Assembly (NCBI GenBank): GCA_005882215.1
Contig: VBCK01000130.1
Location: 1 to 37,395 of the forward strand
DNA length: 37,395 nt
Source: Betaproteobacteria bacterium
Lineage (GTDB): Bacteria > Pseudomonadota > Gammaproteobacteria > Burkholderiales > Burkholderiaceae_F
Reading direction: 5' to 3'
The position numbers and the translations under genes were made by a program. The notes beneath the pieces are model-generated. The model had not been told where the DNA came from and searched no databases. It was given only the letters and a program-made list of their open reading frames with translations. Position 1 is the stretch's first letter. The number at the start of each line of letters is the position of its first letter. Shown piece by piece: positions 17,770 through 25,800 of this stretch.

Positions 17770-19506
17770 ATGTCAGCAGTCCTCCAATCCCGTGACAACG
17801 GCGCCGATTCGCCGCTGATCCTGATCGCCGACGACGACAAGGCGACACGCGTCCTGCTGAGGCGCGTGATGGAGCGCGAGGGATACAAGGTCGTCGCGGC
17901 GGAGACGGGAGCCGAGGCGGTGCGTCTGTGTGAGTCCGTTTCAGCGGACCTGATCCTGCTCGACTACATCATGCCCGAGCTCGACGGCGTCGACGCATGC
18001 GCCCGGATCAGGACCCTGGAGCGCTACAAAGCGACCCCGGTCCTGATGATCACGTCGCTGGATGACGACGCGTCCATCCACCGCGCCCTGGTCTGCGGGG
18101 CGAGCGACTACGTCACGAAACCGATCCTGCTTCCGGTGCTACGGCAGCGCGTACGTCATCTGCTCGCCAGCCGACGAGCCGAGCGGTTCATGATGCACCT
18201 TGCCTATCACGACTCGCTGACCGCGCTGCCCAACCGGGAATACTTTCATCAGCGCCTCAGCGAGGTCCTGGCCGATCCCGGGATCCGGGCCGGTCGACAC
18301 GCGGTGATGTACATCGATCTGGATCAATTCAAGATCGTCAACGACACCTGCGGCCATTCGGCCGGTGATCAGTTGCTGCGCCAGCTCGCGCACCTGCTCC
18401 AGACCACGCTGCGCCAGGATGACCTGGTGGCGCGCCTCGGAGGCGACGAATTCGGAGTGCTCCTGCTCGATTGCGACATGGACCGGGCTTGCCAGGTGGC
18501 GGAAAAGTTGCGCGAAGCCGTCGCCGGCTTCCGCTTCTTCTGGGAATCGCGGATCTTCACGGTCGGAGCATCGATCGGAGTGGTTCCGATCGACGGCGAT
18601 TCGATTCCGCTGGCGAACGTGCTGTCCGCAGCCGACGCCGCTTGTTATGCAGCCAAGGACTCGGGCCGCAACCAGGTCCAGGTCTACCGCCCGGAAAACG
18701 AGGAGCTGAGGCGGCGGCGGACCGAGATGAGCTGGGTCAACCGCATCACGCGCGCCCTCGACGACGGGCGCTTTCGCCTGCGCTATCAACCCATCGTCGC
18801 GCTTTCCTCATGCGCGGGCCCGCCCGTGCATTTCGAGATGCTGGTCTCGATGGTCGATGAAAATGGGTTGATCATCGGTCCGGATGCGTTCATTCCGGCG
18901 GCGGAACGTTACAACCTGATGCCTTCGATCGATCGCTGGGTCATCGACAGCGCGTTGCGGTTCGTCGGCAACCTGCCCGCCGACGCCCACCCTTTGCAGA
19001 CATGCTGCATCAATCTGTCCGGTTCGTCGCTCACCGATGAGCAGCTGTTACCGTACATCCAGGGCAAGCTGGTCGAGTATGGAGTTTCTCCCAGGCTCGT
19101 GTGTTTTGAAATCACCGAGACCGCGACCATCGCCAACATGAATCGCGCGCTTCGCCTGATCAGCGAGCTGCGCGCCCGCGGCTGTCGATTCGCCCTCGAC
19201 GATTTTGGGACCGGCCTGTCTTCGTTCGCCTATCTGAAACACCTGCCCGTCGACTTCCTGAAGATCGACGGCACGTTCGTCAAGAACATCGCTCGGGACC
19301 CGGTCAATCTGGCGATCGTCAAAGCGACCAACGAAATCGGACACGCTCTGGGGATCAAGACCATCGCGGAGTATGTCGAGGACGCGGAAACGCTGGAAGC
19401 CGTGCGCAACCTCGGGGTCGACTATGGCCAGGGCTTTGGCATCGCGCGGCCTCAGCCGTTGGAGACTTTCCAACTCCACGGGTACCCGGTCAAGGAAACG
19501 GCTTAA
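17770..19506 (+). CDS. Response regulator with GGDEF and EAL domains
   Basis: A 578-residue c-di-GMP signalling protein. It has an N-terminal receiver (Asp65 in LLDYIMPELDG), then a GGDEF domain with an intact RLGGDEFG (224-228) and the inhibitory I-site RQDD (215-218) exactly five residues before it. The C-terminal EAL domain reads FEMLVS in place of EAL, keeping the metal-binding Glu356. It also keeps NLSGSSLTDE, EITETA, DDFGTG, LKIDGTF, TIAEYVED and YGQGFG. The synthase half should be active and feedback controlled; the phosphodiesterase half probably keeps activity despite the EML change. It is likely phosphorylated by the upstream hybrid kinase. Its stop overlaps the stop of the convergent pirin gene by three bases. 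Confidence 0.93.
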   Translation: MSAVLQSRDNGADSPLILIADDDKATRVLLRRVMEREGYKVVAAETGAEAVRLCESVSADLILLDYIMPELDGVDACARIRTLERYKATPVLMITSLDDDASIHRALVCGASDYVTKPILLPVLRQRVRHLLASRRAERFMMHLAYHDSLTALPNREYFHQRLSEVLADPGIRAGRHAVMYIDLDQFKIVNDTCGHSAGDQLLRQLAHLLQTTLRQDDLVARLGGDEFGVLLLDCDMDRACQVAEKLREAVAGFRFFWESRIFTVGASIGVVPIDGDSIPLANVLSAADAACYAAKDSGRNQVQVYRPENEELRRRRTEMSWVNRITRALDDGRFRLRYQPIVALSSCAGPPVHFEMLVSMVDENGLIIGPDAFIPAAERYNLMPSIDRWVIDSALRFVGNLPADAHPLQTCCINLSGSSLTDEQLLPYIQGKLVEYGVSPRLVCFEITETATIANMNRALRLISELRARGCRFALDDFGTGLSSFAYLKHLPVDFLKIDGTFVKNIARDPVNLAIVKATNEIGHALGIKTIAEYVEDAETLEAVRNLGVDYGQGFGIARPQPLETFQLHGYPVKETA

Positions 19507-20396
19507 GACATCGGATTGGCCCGCTCTGCGCTGTCGGGCGGCAGCGGGACGAATTCGACGTCGTCATGAACGGGAAGCTTCATGCGCCCTTCGCGCCAGT
19601 CGGCCTTGGCCTGCTCGATTCTGGCGCGCGACGAGGAAACGAAGTTCCACTCGATGAAGCGTTCGCCGATCGGCTCGCCGCCGAGCAGCATGACCACGGC
19701 CGGCGTCACACAGCTGAAAACGATCGGCTGCCCGGATCCGAAGACAAGCAGGCGCCCCGCTTCGAATGTGCTGCCCTCCACTTCCACCGACCCGGCGGCA
19801 ATGTAAGCCGCGCGTTCCGGGTACTGCGCATCGAGTTGCGCGTGCGTGCCCGCGGCGAGCCTCCAGTGGACATAGAACAGCGGCGAATGCGTCCGGACCG
19901 CGGCCTTGGCGCCGAACGCCTCGCCTGCGACCAGACGCGCCCACAGGCCGCCCGACTCGTACACGGGTAGGTCGCGCGACGAGTAATGATCGAACGCGGG
20001 CTCGATCTCCTCATACTCCCGCGGCAGGCCCACCCAGGCCTGGATGCCGTGCAAGCGCCCGCCCTCACGACGCGCGCGCTCGAAGCGCTCCGAGTGCGTG
20101 ATGCCGCGACCGGCGGTCATCCAGTTGACCTCGCCCGGCCGAATCGCCTGTTCCGAGCCCAGGCTGTCACGATGCATCACTTCGCCGTCAAACAGGTAAG
20201 TGACGGTCGACAGTCCGATGTGCGGATGCGGTCGCACATCGACCGAGCGCGGGATTCCCGGCGCGAAGTCGATCGGACCCATGTGATCGAAGAACACGAA
20301 GGGACCCACCATGCGGCGCTTCGCGAAGGGAAGCACGCGTCCCACTTCGAAGCCGCCAAGATCGCGGCGACGCTGCTCAATGACAAGCTCGATCAT
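19503..20396 (-). CDS. Pirin family protein
   Basis: A 297-residue bicupin of the pirin family. The N-terminal cupin carries the metal-ligand pattern VRPHPHIGLSTVTYLF near residues 54-69, with further ligands around MHRD (74-77) and GRGITHSE (95-102). The C-terminal pirin domain follows (LFYVHW, GSVEVEG, LLGGEPIGER). Some pirins oxidise quercetin or act as redox-linked regulators; the role here is not shown. A GGGGGAA site lies five bases before the ATG. It is the last gene of a minus-strand run that begins with the molybdoprotein at 24536, though a 75-base gap separates it from the transporter. Confidence 0.92.
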   Translation of the reverse strand: MIELVIEQRRRDLGGFEVGRVLPFAKRRMVGPFVFFDHMGPIDFAPGIPRSVDVRPHPHIGLSTVTYLFDGEVMHRDSLGSEQAIRPGEVNWMTAGRGITHSERFERARREGGRLHGIQAWVGLPREYEEIEPAFDHYSSRDLPVYESGGLWARLVAGEAFGAKAAVRTHSPLFYVHWRLAAGTHAQLDAQYPERAAYIAAGSVEVEGSTFEAGRLLVFGSGQPIVFSCVTPAVVMLLGGEPIGERFIEWNFVSSSRARIEQAKADWREGRMKLPVHDDVEFVPLPPDSAERANPMS

Positions 20397-20471
20397 CTGT
20401 TCCCCCGGAAAGTCTAGCGATATTCGGCGACCAATGATGCACGACCAGCGTGACCAGGCTCGCTGGCGCAG

Positions 20472-21827
20472 TCACTCGGGCAAGGCTTTGCCGCGTGTCT
20501 CGGGCATGAACCACGGCACGATGAGCCCGACGACGTAGACCGATGCCAGCGTCATCGCCGCGCGCGGGATGCTCCCGAAAGCATGGATCAGCGTTCCCGC
20601 GAGGATCGGAAAAACCCATGCGATCAAGCGAGCGGCGTTGAAGATGAACGCGGCCGCGGTCGCCCGCACGCTCGACGTAAACAGTTCGGCCGGGTATATC
20701 GCCATCCACGAATATGCGCAGCCTAGCGTGAAGAACCCGTTGACGAACGAAGCCCACAGCAGCGTGTCGAGCGACTTCGTCCAAAGATATACCAAAGCGG
20801 TCGTGGCCAGCGAGCCAAGAAACGTCAGGAACAGGTACACCCGGCGACCCAGCAGATCGGCCAGGAAGCCCGACAGCAGGTAGGCGACGACCGCCCCGCA
20901 CGTGTACAGCAGCACCGCGTGCAGTGCCGACTGCGCCGGGTTGGGCGCGGCCGCCGCGCTGGCCATTTGCGCTGCGAACTGGGGCAGCCAGCTCGAGATC
21001 GCCCACCAGCCGATCGTCGTGGTCATCGATAACAGAAAGGCGAGCAGCGCGCGTCTGCGGCCTTCGGGCTCGCGAAAGATCTCCGCCAGCGTAAACGGTC
21101 GCTTGCCGCGCGTGGGCGCGGTCGGCGCAGAGTCGCCCTGCTCGGTTGCGGCCCATCGCTGCTGCAGGATCGCCTGCCGCCACCGGTCCGACTCGTCGAC
21201 CGCACGCCGGATGTACAGGCAGAACAAGGCGGGCAGCGCGCCAACGACGAACACCAGGCGCCACGTATCCTGCCCGAGCGGATTGGTCTGGCTCAGCCCG
21301 AACCAGACCAGCGCAGCGATCAGCGTGCCGAAGCCGAATCCCGATTGCAGAAAGCCCGCCCCTTTCGGCCGCGCGTGGTTCGGCCAGGTCTCGGCCAGCA
21401 GCGCGACCCCGGTGCTCCACTCACTGCCCATCGCGAATCCGGTGATCAAGCGAAGGAAACAGAAGGTCCAGAAGTCGGTTGCGAACGCCGTGATCCCGCT
21501 GAAGAGCGCGTAGCCGAAGACCGAGTAGATCATCATCCGCTTGCGTCCCACGTAGTCCGCCAGGACGCCGCCTGCCAGGCCGCCGATCCCCCATCCCAGC
21601 AACGTCAGGCCAATCGCGACGCCGGCCCAGATGGCCCTTTCGGCAAACTGGACCGGCGTCAGCATCGACTTCAAGACGAAAGGGATCACGATCACCAGCG
21701 CGTACGCCTCGTAACCGTCGAACACCCAACCCAGGAAACTGGCGGTCAGCACGCGCCAGTGCTTCGGACTGAGACCGCTGTACCAGGAGAGCCTGCGGTC
21801 GATCTGCGGTACCGCCGTTGAGCCCAT
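20472..21827 (-). CDS. MFS transporter, organic/aromatic acid:H+ symporter type
   Basis: A 451-residue transporter with about twelve hydrophobic segments. FLGWVFDGYEAYALV near the first segment and the loop DYVGRKRMM (GxLaDrxGRkr pattern) after segment 2 are typical of the sialate/lactate and aromatic acid:H+ symporter branches of the major facilitator superfamily. A second such loop, DLLGRRVYL, marks the second half. A charged loop of about 60 residues separates the halves. I chose the ATG at 21827 because AAGGAGG lies five bases upstream; a GTG at 21845 would add six residues. The substrate is not evident, and the nearby thiolase and pirin hint only loosely at a carboxylic acid. Confidence 0.88.
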   Translation of the reverse strand: MGSTAVPQIDRRLSWYSGLSPKHWRVLTASFLGWVFDGYEAYALVIVIPFVLKSMLTPVQFAERAIWAGVAIGLTLLGWGIGGLAGGVLADYVGRKRMMIYSVFGYALFSGITAFATDFWTFCFLRLITGFAMGSEWSTGVALLAETWPNHARPKGAGFLQSGFGFGTLIAALVWFGLSQTNPLGQDTWRLVFVVGALPALFCLYIRRAVDESDRWRQAILQQRWAATEQGDSAPTAPTRGKRPFTLAEIFREPEGRRRALLAFLLSMTTTIGWWAISSWLPQFAAQMASAAAAPNPAQSALHAVLLYTCGAVVAYLLSGFLADLLGRRVYLFLTFLGSLATTALVYLWTKSLDTLLWASFVNGFFTLGCAYSWMAIYPAELFTSSVRATAAAFIFNAARLIAWVFPILAGTLIHAFGSIPRAAMTLASVYVVGLIVPWFMPETRGKALPE

Positions 21828-21885
21828 CACGCCTCCTTGATTCACACCGCGGTCTGCAGCCGGTTAGCCGTTCTTGGTGCTCGAA

Positions 21886-23169
21886 CTACGTCGCTTCCAA
21901 TAGAACCACGCTGCCTTGACCGCCGTCCGCACAAATGCTGACAATCGCGCGCTGTCCTGCCGGCCGCGCAGACAGTTCCTTCACGGTCTGGCTCAGGATC
22001 CGCGCTCCCGTTGCTCCGAAGGGATGGCCTAATGCGACGCTGCCGCCGTTCGGATTCATTTTTTCGCGTGAAAGCGTGCCCAAGGCCACTTCGACCCCAG
22101 CCCTGTGCCGCAGAAAGTCGGGGCTTTCCAAGGCCTTGATGTGCGCCACGACCTGGGCCGCAAAAGCCTCGTGGATTTCCCACAGATCGATGTCGGCATA
22201 GGTCAGGCCATTGCGTGCTAGCAGGCGCGGGATCGCGAAGGCCGGGGCCATCAGCAGCCCTTCCGTGCGCAAATCGATGGAGGCGATCTCCCAGTCGATC
22301 AACCTGGCCTTTTGGATGTTGGCCGGCAGTCTGGCCAGACCCGCCTGCGAGGCCACCCAAAGACTTGCAGCGCCATCGGTCAATGGCGATGAATTTCCGG
22401 CCGTCAGCGTGCCCCGTCCGCTGGTGCGATCGAAACTCGGCGGCAGCTTCGCCAGTTTCTCAAGGGACGTATCTTTGCGCGGGATGGTGTCGCGGCGCAG
22501 ATCGCCGATCGGGATGACCAGGTCGTCGAAGAAACCTCGATCCCACGCCGCGACCGCGCGCTGGTGACTCTCCAGCGCGACCCGATCCTGCTCTTCGCGC
22601 CCTATCTGCCACTGCCTGGCCGTGACCTCGGTGTGCTCCCCCATGCTCATGCCGGTGGTGCGGTTGCTTACGGCGGGAATATAGAGCTTGACGTCGCCAA
22701 GCTTCAGATCCGAGACGTGCGAGATCTTCTGTCCGAGCGACCGCGCCTGCTGAAACTTGCGGACCCAGTCAGAAAGGGATTGCCCCAGGCCGAGCTGGAT
22801 CCGGCTCAGGCTCTCAACGCCGCCGACCAGCGCGAGGTTGCGGTCGACCCCGTTGATCATGCCTGCCGCCTCGATCGCCCCGATCATGCTCGTCGAACAC
22901 GCCATGATGGTTGAGAATGCCGGGATGGTCGGTGCAACACCGGCGTCCATCAGCACCTCGCGCGCGATGTTGCTCCAGGTCAGGTTGGGTACGACCGCGC
23001 CCCAGACGGCGAAGTCGGGCACTGCGCCGCCCAACCGTTCGATCATGTGCCGTACCACGGGAACGGAAAGACTGAGCGCATCGAATTTGCCGAGCGGGCC
23101 ATCGACCTTCGCGAAAGGCGTGCGGACGCCTGCGGCAAACCAGACTTCGGGGCCAATCGCAGCGCGCAT
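21886..23169 (-). CDS. Thiolase (acetyl-CoA C-acyltransferase family)
   Basis: A 427-residue thiolase that would cleave 3-ketoacyl-CoA with CoA or condense two acyl-CoAs. Active-site motifs are ACSTSM with the nucleophile Cys91, EIHEAFA (the NEAFA-type histidine), GHPFGATGAR, and CADGGQGS with the second catalytic cysteine. The long lid and RPAGQRAIV resemble FadI-type beta-oxidation thiolases more than short biosynthetic ones. The ATG at 23169 has GAAGGGAA upstream and lies 12 bases after the reductase stop, so it is in the same operon. There is no partner hydratase/dehydrogenase gene in the window, so the pathway remains open. Confidence 0.92.
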   Translation of the reverse strand: MRAAIGPEVWFAAGVRTPFAKVDGPLGKFDALSLSVPVVRHMIERLGGAVPDFAVWGAVVPNLTWSNIAREVLMDAGVAPTIPAFSTIMACSTSMIGAIEAAGMINGVDRNLALVGGVESLSRIQLGLGQSLSDWVRKFQQARSLGQKISHVSDLKLGDVKLYIPAVSNRTTGMSMGEHTEVTARQWQIGREEQDRVALESHQRAVAAWDRGFFDDLVIPIGDLRRDTIPRKDTSLEKLAKLPPSFDRTSGRGTLTAGNSSPLTDGAASLWVASQAGLARLPANIQKARLIDWEIASIDLRTEGLLMAPAFAIPRLLARNGLTYADIDLWEIHEAFAAQVVAHIKALESPDFLRHRAGVEVALGTLSREKMNPNGGSVALGHPFGATGARILSQTVKELSARPAGQRAIVSICADGGQGSVVLLEAT

Positions 23170-23181
23170 GGATATTTCCCT

Positions 23182-23931
23182 TCAATCTTTCCCGCCGAAG
23201 CGCTCGGTGCGGATGAGTCCGGGGGGCACGGCCTCCAGAACCAGGCTGCTGGTGACGGCTTCGACGAACACATTGGAGCCGCAAACGTAGATTTCGCGCG
23301 GCGAGCGCCCCCAGCGCGTCAATATCTCGTGCAGCAGCGGCCGGTCCAGGCGCCGGTCGAGGTCTTCAGGACGGTGTCGCGCCCCGCGCGTTGTCGTCGC
23401 GATAAAGGTGAAGTCCGCTTCGCGCGCCTGGATGCTCAGCAGCTCGTCGCGAAACACCAATTCCTCCCAGGTGCGGGCCGAATAGACGAGCAGCACCGAC
23501 GTCTTCGGTTCGGCGGCCGACCAGCCGCGCACGATCGCCATCAGGGGCACGACGCCGGAGCCGCCGGCAATCAGGAGAATCGGGCCACCGTCTTCGACGC
23601 GCCAAACGAAGTGGCCGCCGATCGGGCCGCGAACCTCGATCGTGTCTCCGGGTCGCGCCACGTCGTGAAAGAACGGCGAGACTTCCCCGTCGTCCAACTG
23701 CTCGATAGCGAGCTCCATGAGCCCGGTCCCGGGGGCCGAAGCGATGGAGTAGCTGCGTTGTGCCTGATAACCGTCGGGTGCCGTCAGCCGGACGTCCACG
23801 TGCTGCCCTGCCACATGCGGCGCCAGTCGGGTTCGCAGGAAGACGCTGGTGACGCGAGGCGTGCGCGGCACGATCCGCTCGATGACCGCCTGCTCCCAGC
23901 GCACTGGCGTGGCGGAGGTCTCCACCGTCAT
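23182..23931 (-). CDS. FAD/NAD(P)-binding oxidoreductase (ferredoxin reductase type)
   Basis: A 249-residue flavoprotein of the ferredoxin-NADP reductase fold. It shows the FAD-binding RSYSIAS motif, PIGGHFVW, the nucleotide-binding GGSGVVPLM and a C-terminal YVCGSNVFVEAV. It lacks a [2Fe-2S] domain, so it needs a separate electron partner. The ATG at 23931 overlaps the stop of the upstream sulfite-oxidase-like gene (ATGA); an in-frame start at 23961 would lie inside that gene. The coupled arrangement makes the molybdoprotein its natural partner, with electrons passing between NAD(P)H and the molybdenum site. Confidence 0.9.
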   Translation of the reverse strand: MTVETSATPVRWEQAVIERIVPRTPRVTSVFLRTRLAPHVAGQHVDVRLTAPDGYQAQRSYSIASAPGTGLMELAIEQLDDGEVSPFFHDVARPGDTIEVRGPIGGHFVWRVEDGGPILLIAGGSGVVPLMAIVRGWSAAEPKTSVLLVYSARTWEELVFRDELLSIQAREADFTFIATTTRGARHRPEDLDRRLDRPLLHEILTRWGRSPREIYVCGSNVFVEAVTSSLVLEAVPPGLIRTERFGGKD

Positions 23932-24536
23932 GGGTCGTTCGTGTAGCGTTGTTCGCGCCACGGGTCCCCGTACATGTGATAGCCGCGCTGCTCCCAGAAC
24001 CCCGCCTCGTCACGCGCGGTGAAGCGAAGACCTTTGATCCACTTCGCGCTCTTCCAGAAATACAGATGAGGGACTAGAAGTCTTGCCGGGCCGCCATGCT
24101 CCGCCGCTAGCGGCGCGCCTGCAAAGCGGGTCGCAATCATCGCCTTTCCACCCAGCAGATCCGCGACCGGCAGGTTGGTGTCGTAGTCGTCGTGCGATTC
24201 GGCCAGCAGGTACGCGCTCGGAGGCGTGACGCCTGCGCTTTGGAACAGATCGTCGATGGTGACGCCACTCCAGGTCGTATCCAGCTTGGACCATTTGGTT
24301 ACGCAATGGATGTCGCCGCGCCAGACCGTCTGAGGCAGGGTCTCGAACTGCGCCCAGGTCCACTGCGCCAGAAGCTGCGATCCGTCGTGGATGGTGAATC
24401 TCCAGATTGCGGGATCTACGCTCGGCGTCGGTCCTTTGGCCAGCACCGGAAAGTCCTCCGTCGGGTGCTGCCCGGGTGGCAGGCGCTGCGCTACTTCGTC
24501 GCTCGGCCGCCGTCCGAAAAATCCGCGTGTAGTCAT
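23928..24536 (-). CDS. Sulfite-oxidase-like molybdopterin oxidoreductase
   Basis: A compact 202-residue protein made almost wholly of the oxidoreductase molybdopterin-binding fold. The likely molybdenum ligand is Cys78 in IHCVTKWSK, and GPARLLVPHLYFWKSAKWI is the conserved C-terminal block. It has neither the dimerisation domain of true sulfite oxidases nor a signal peptide, so it should be cytoplasmic. The ATG at 24536 follows AGGGG at a suitable distance. It is the first gene of the run, directly coupled to the flavoprotein reductase. The substrate is unknown; sulfoxide- or sulfite-like compounds would fit the family. Confidence 0.9.
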   Translation of the reverse strand: MTTRGFFGRRPSDEVAQRLPPGQHPTEDFPVLAKGPTPSVDPAIWRFTIHDGSQLLAQWTWAQFETLPQTVWRGDIHCVTKWSKLDTTWSGVTIDDLFQSAGVTPPSAYLLAESHDDYDTNLPVADLLGGKAMIATRFAGAPLAAEHGGPARLLVPHLYFWKSAKWIKGLRFTARDEAGFWEQRGYHMYGDPWREQRYTNDP

Positions 24537-24647
24537 CAAATATCCCCTGTCGACATCACAGGCCGGAGTCGTCTAGATTGCGACATCGCCTTCGGCATCC
24601 TCCGCACGGGCGTATTCTCGCTGATCCTAGCGACGGCCCCAGTCCTC

Positions 24648-25775
24648 GTGCCTGCCAAAGACGATATCGGTCGCTACCGCGCGAACCTGCAGGGCGAGAT
24701 CGACAGCGCGGCCGTGTACCGGGCGATGGCCGAGCTTGAATCGCAACCGGAGCGCGCCGACGTCTATCGGCGCCTGGCGACGGTCGAGGAAATCCACGCG
24801 TCCTTCTGGCTGAAGCGGCTGGCGGACCTGGGCGCGCCGCGACGCGCACCTCGCCCGACATGGCGCACCAGGTTGCTGATCCTGATCGCTAAGCGGTTCG
24901 GCCCGGACTTCGTAGTACCCACGCTGCGCACGCTGGAACAAATCGATCGGGACCATTACGACGACCAGCCGGAATCGCGCAGCACCGGGATGCCGGCCCA
25001 GGAGCGATCGCACGCGCGCGTACTGAGCCGCTTGAGCGGCGCGGCGCGCACGACGTGGGACGGGGCCGCCTATTCCCGGTTCGAAGGACGCCACGGCGCC
25101 GGCGGCGGTAACGCACTGCGCGCGGCGGTGCTCGGTGCCAATGATGGGCTCGTCTCGAACCTGAGCCTGGTCATGGGCGTGGCGGGTGCTGCGTTTTCAA
25201 ACCATACCGTTCTGGTGACCGGCCTGGCCGGACTGGTCGCCGGCGCGTGCTCGATGGCGATGGGCGAGTGGTTGTCGGTCCAGAGCTCGCGGGAGCTGTA
25301 TCAGAAGCAAATTGCCACCGAGGCCGACGAGCTCGCCCAGGTGCCCGACGAGGAAAAGGAGGAGCTGGTCCTGATCTATCAGTCCAAGGGGATGGACCGT
25401 GCCGCAGCGGAACAGACCGCCGAACGCGTGATGGCGCACAAGGACGAGGCGCTCGACACCCTGGTGCGGGAGGAAATCGGCGTCAATCCGAAGGAACTCG
25501 GCGGTTCGGCGTGGTCAGCCGCTGCAGCCTCGTTTTTTGTTTTCATGATCGGCGCCATCTTCCCGGTCATTCCGTTTTTCATGCTGGGCGGAAACGCCGC
25601 GGTCATTGCAAGCCTCGTCGTCAGTGCTCTTGCGCTGTACACAATCGGCGCCGTGACCAGCCTCTTCACCGGCCGCAGCGTTATCTTCTCGGGCCTGCGC
25701 CAACTCGCGATCGGGCTTGCCGCGGCTGCCGTGACCTTCGGATTGGGTCGACTTCTGGGACTGTCGATCGCTTAG
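24648..25775 (+). CDS. Ferritin-like domain fused to VIT1/CCC1 membrane transporter
   Basis: About 375 residues. The first 130 or so look like a rubrerythrin/ferritin-like helical domain: NLQGEIDSAAVYRAMAE, then TVEEIHASFW, then AQERSHARVL, with glutamates and histidines spaced for a metal site. The rest is a VIT1/CCC1 family membrane domain: AAVLGANDGLVSNLSLVMGVAG, SMAMGEWLSVQSSRE, a charged helix region DEEKEELVLIYQSKGM, and three more hydrophobic segments. The family moves iron or manganese. The start is uncertain: the GTG at 24648 is the best in-frame choice and fits homologue length as I recall it, but it has no ribosome binding site. It is divergent from the molybdoprotein gene across about 110 bases. 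Confidence 0.87.
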   Translation: MPAKDDIGRYRANLQGEIDSAAVYRAMAELESQPERADVYRRLATVEEIHASFWLKRLADLGAPRRAPRPTWRTRLLILIAKRFGPDFVVPTLRTLEQIDRDHYDDQPESRSTGMPAQERSHARVLSRLSGAARTTWDGAAYSRFEGRHGAGGGNALRAAVLGANDGLVSNLSLVMGVAGAAFSNHTVLVTGLAGLVAGACSMAMGEWLSVQSSRELYQKQIATEADELAQVPDEEKEELVLIYQSKGMDRAAAEQTAERVMAHKDEALDTLVREEIGVNPKELGGSAWSAAAASFFVFMIGAIFPVIPFFMLGGNAAVIASLVVSALALYTIGAVTSLFTGRSVIFSGLRQLAIGLAAAAVTFGLGRLLGLSIA

Positions 25776-25800
25776 GCATGAACGATTCGCACCTCCTTCC

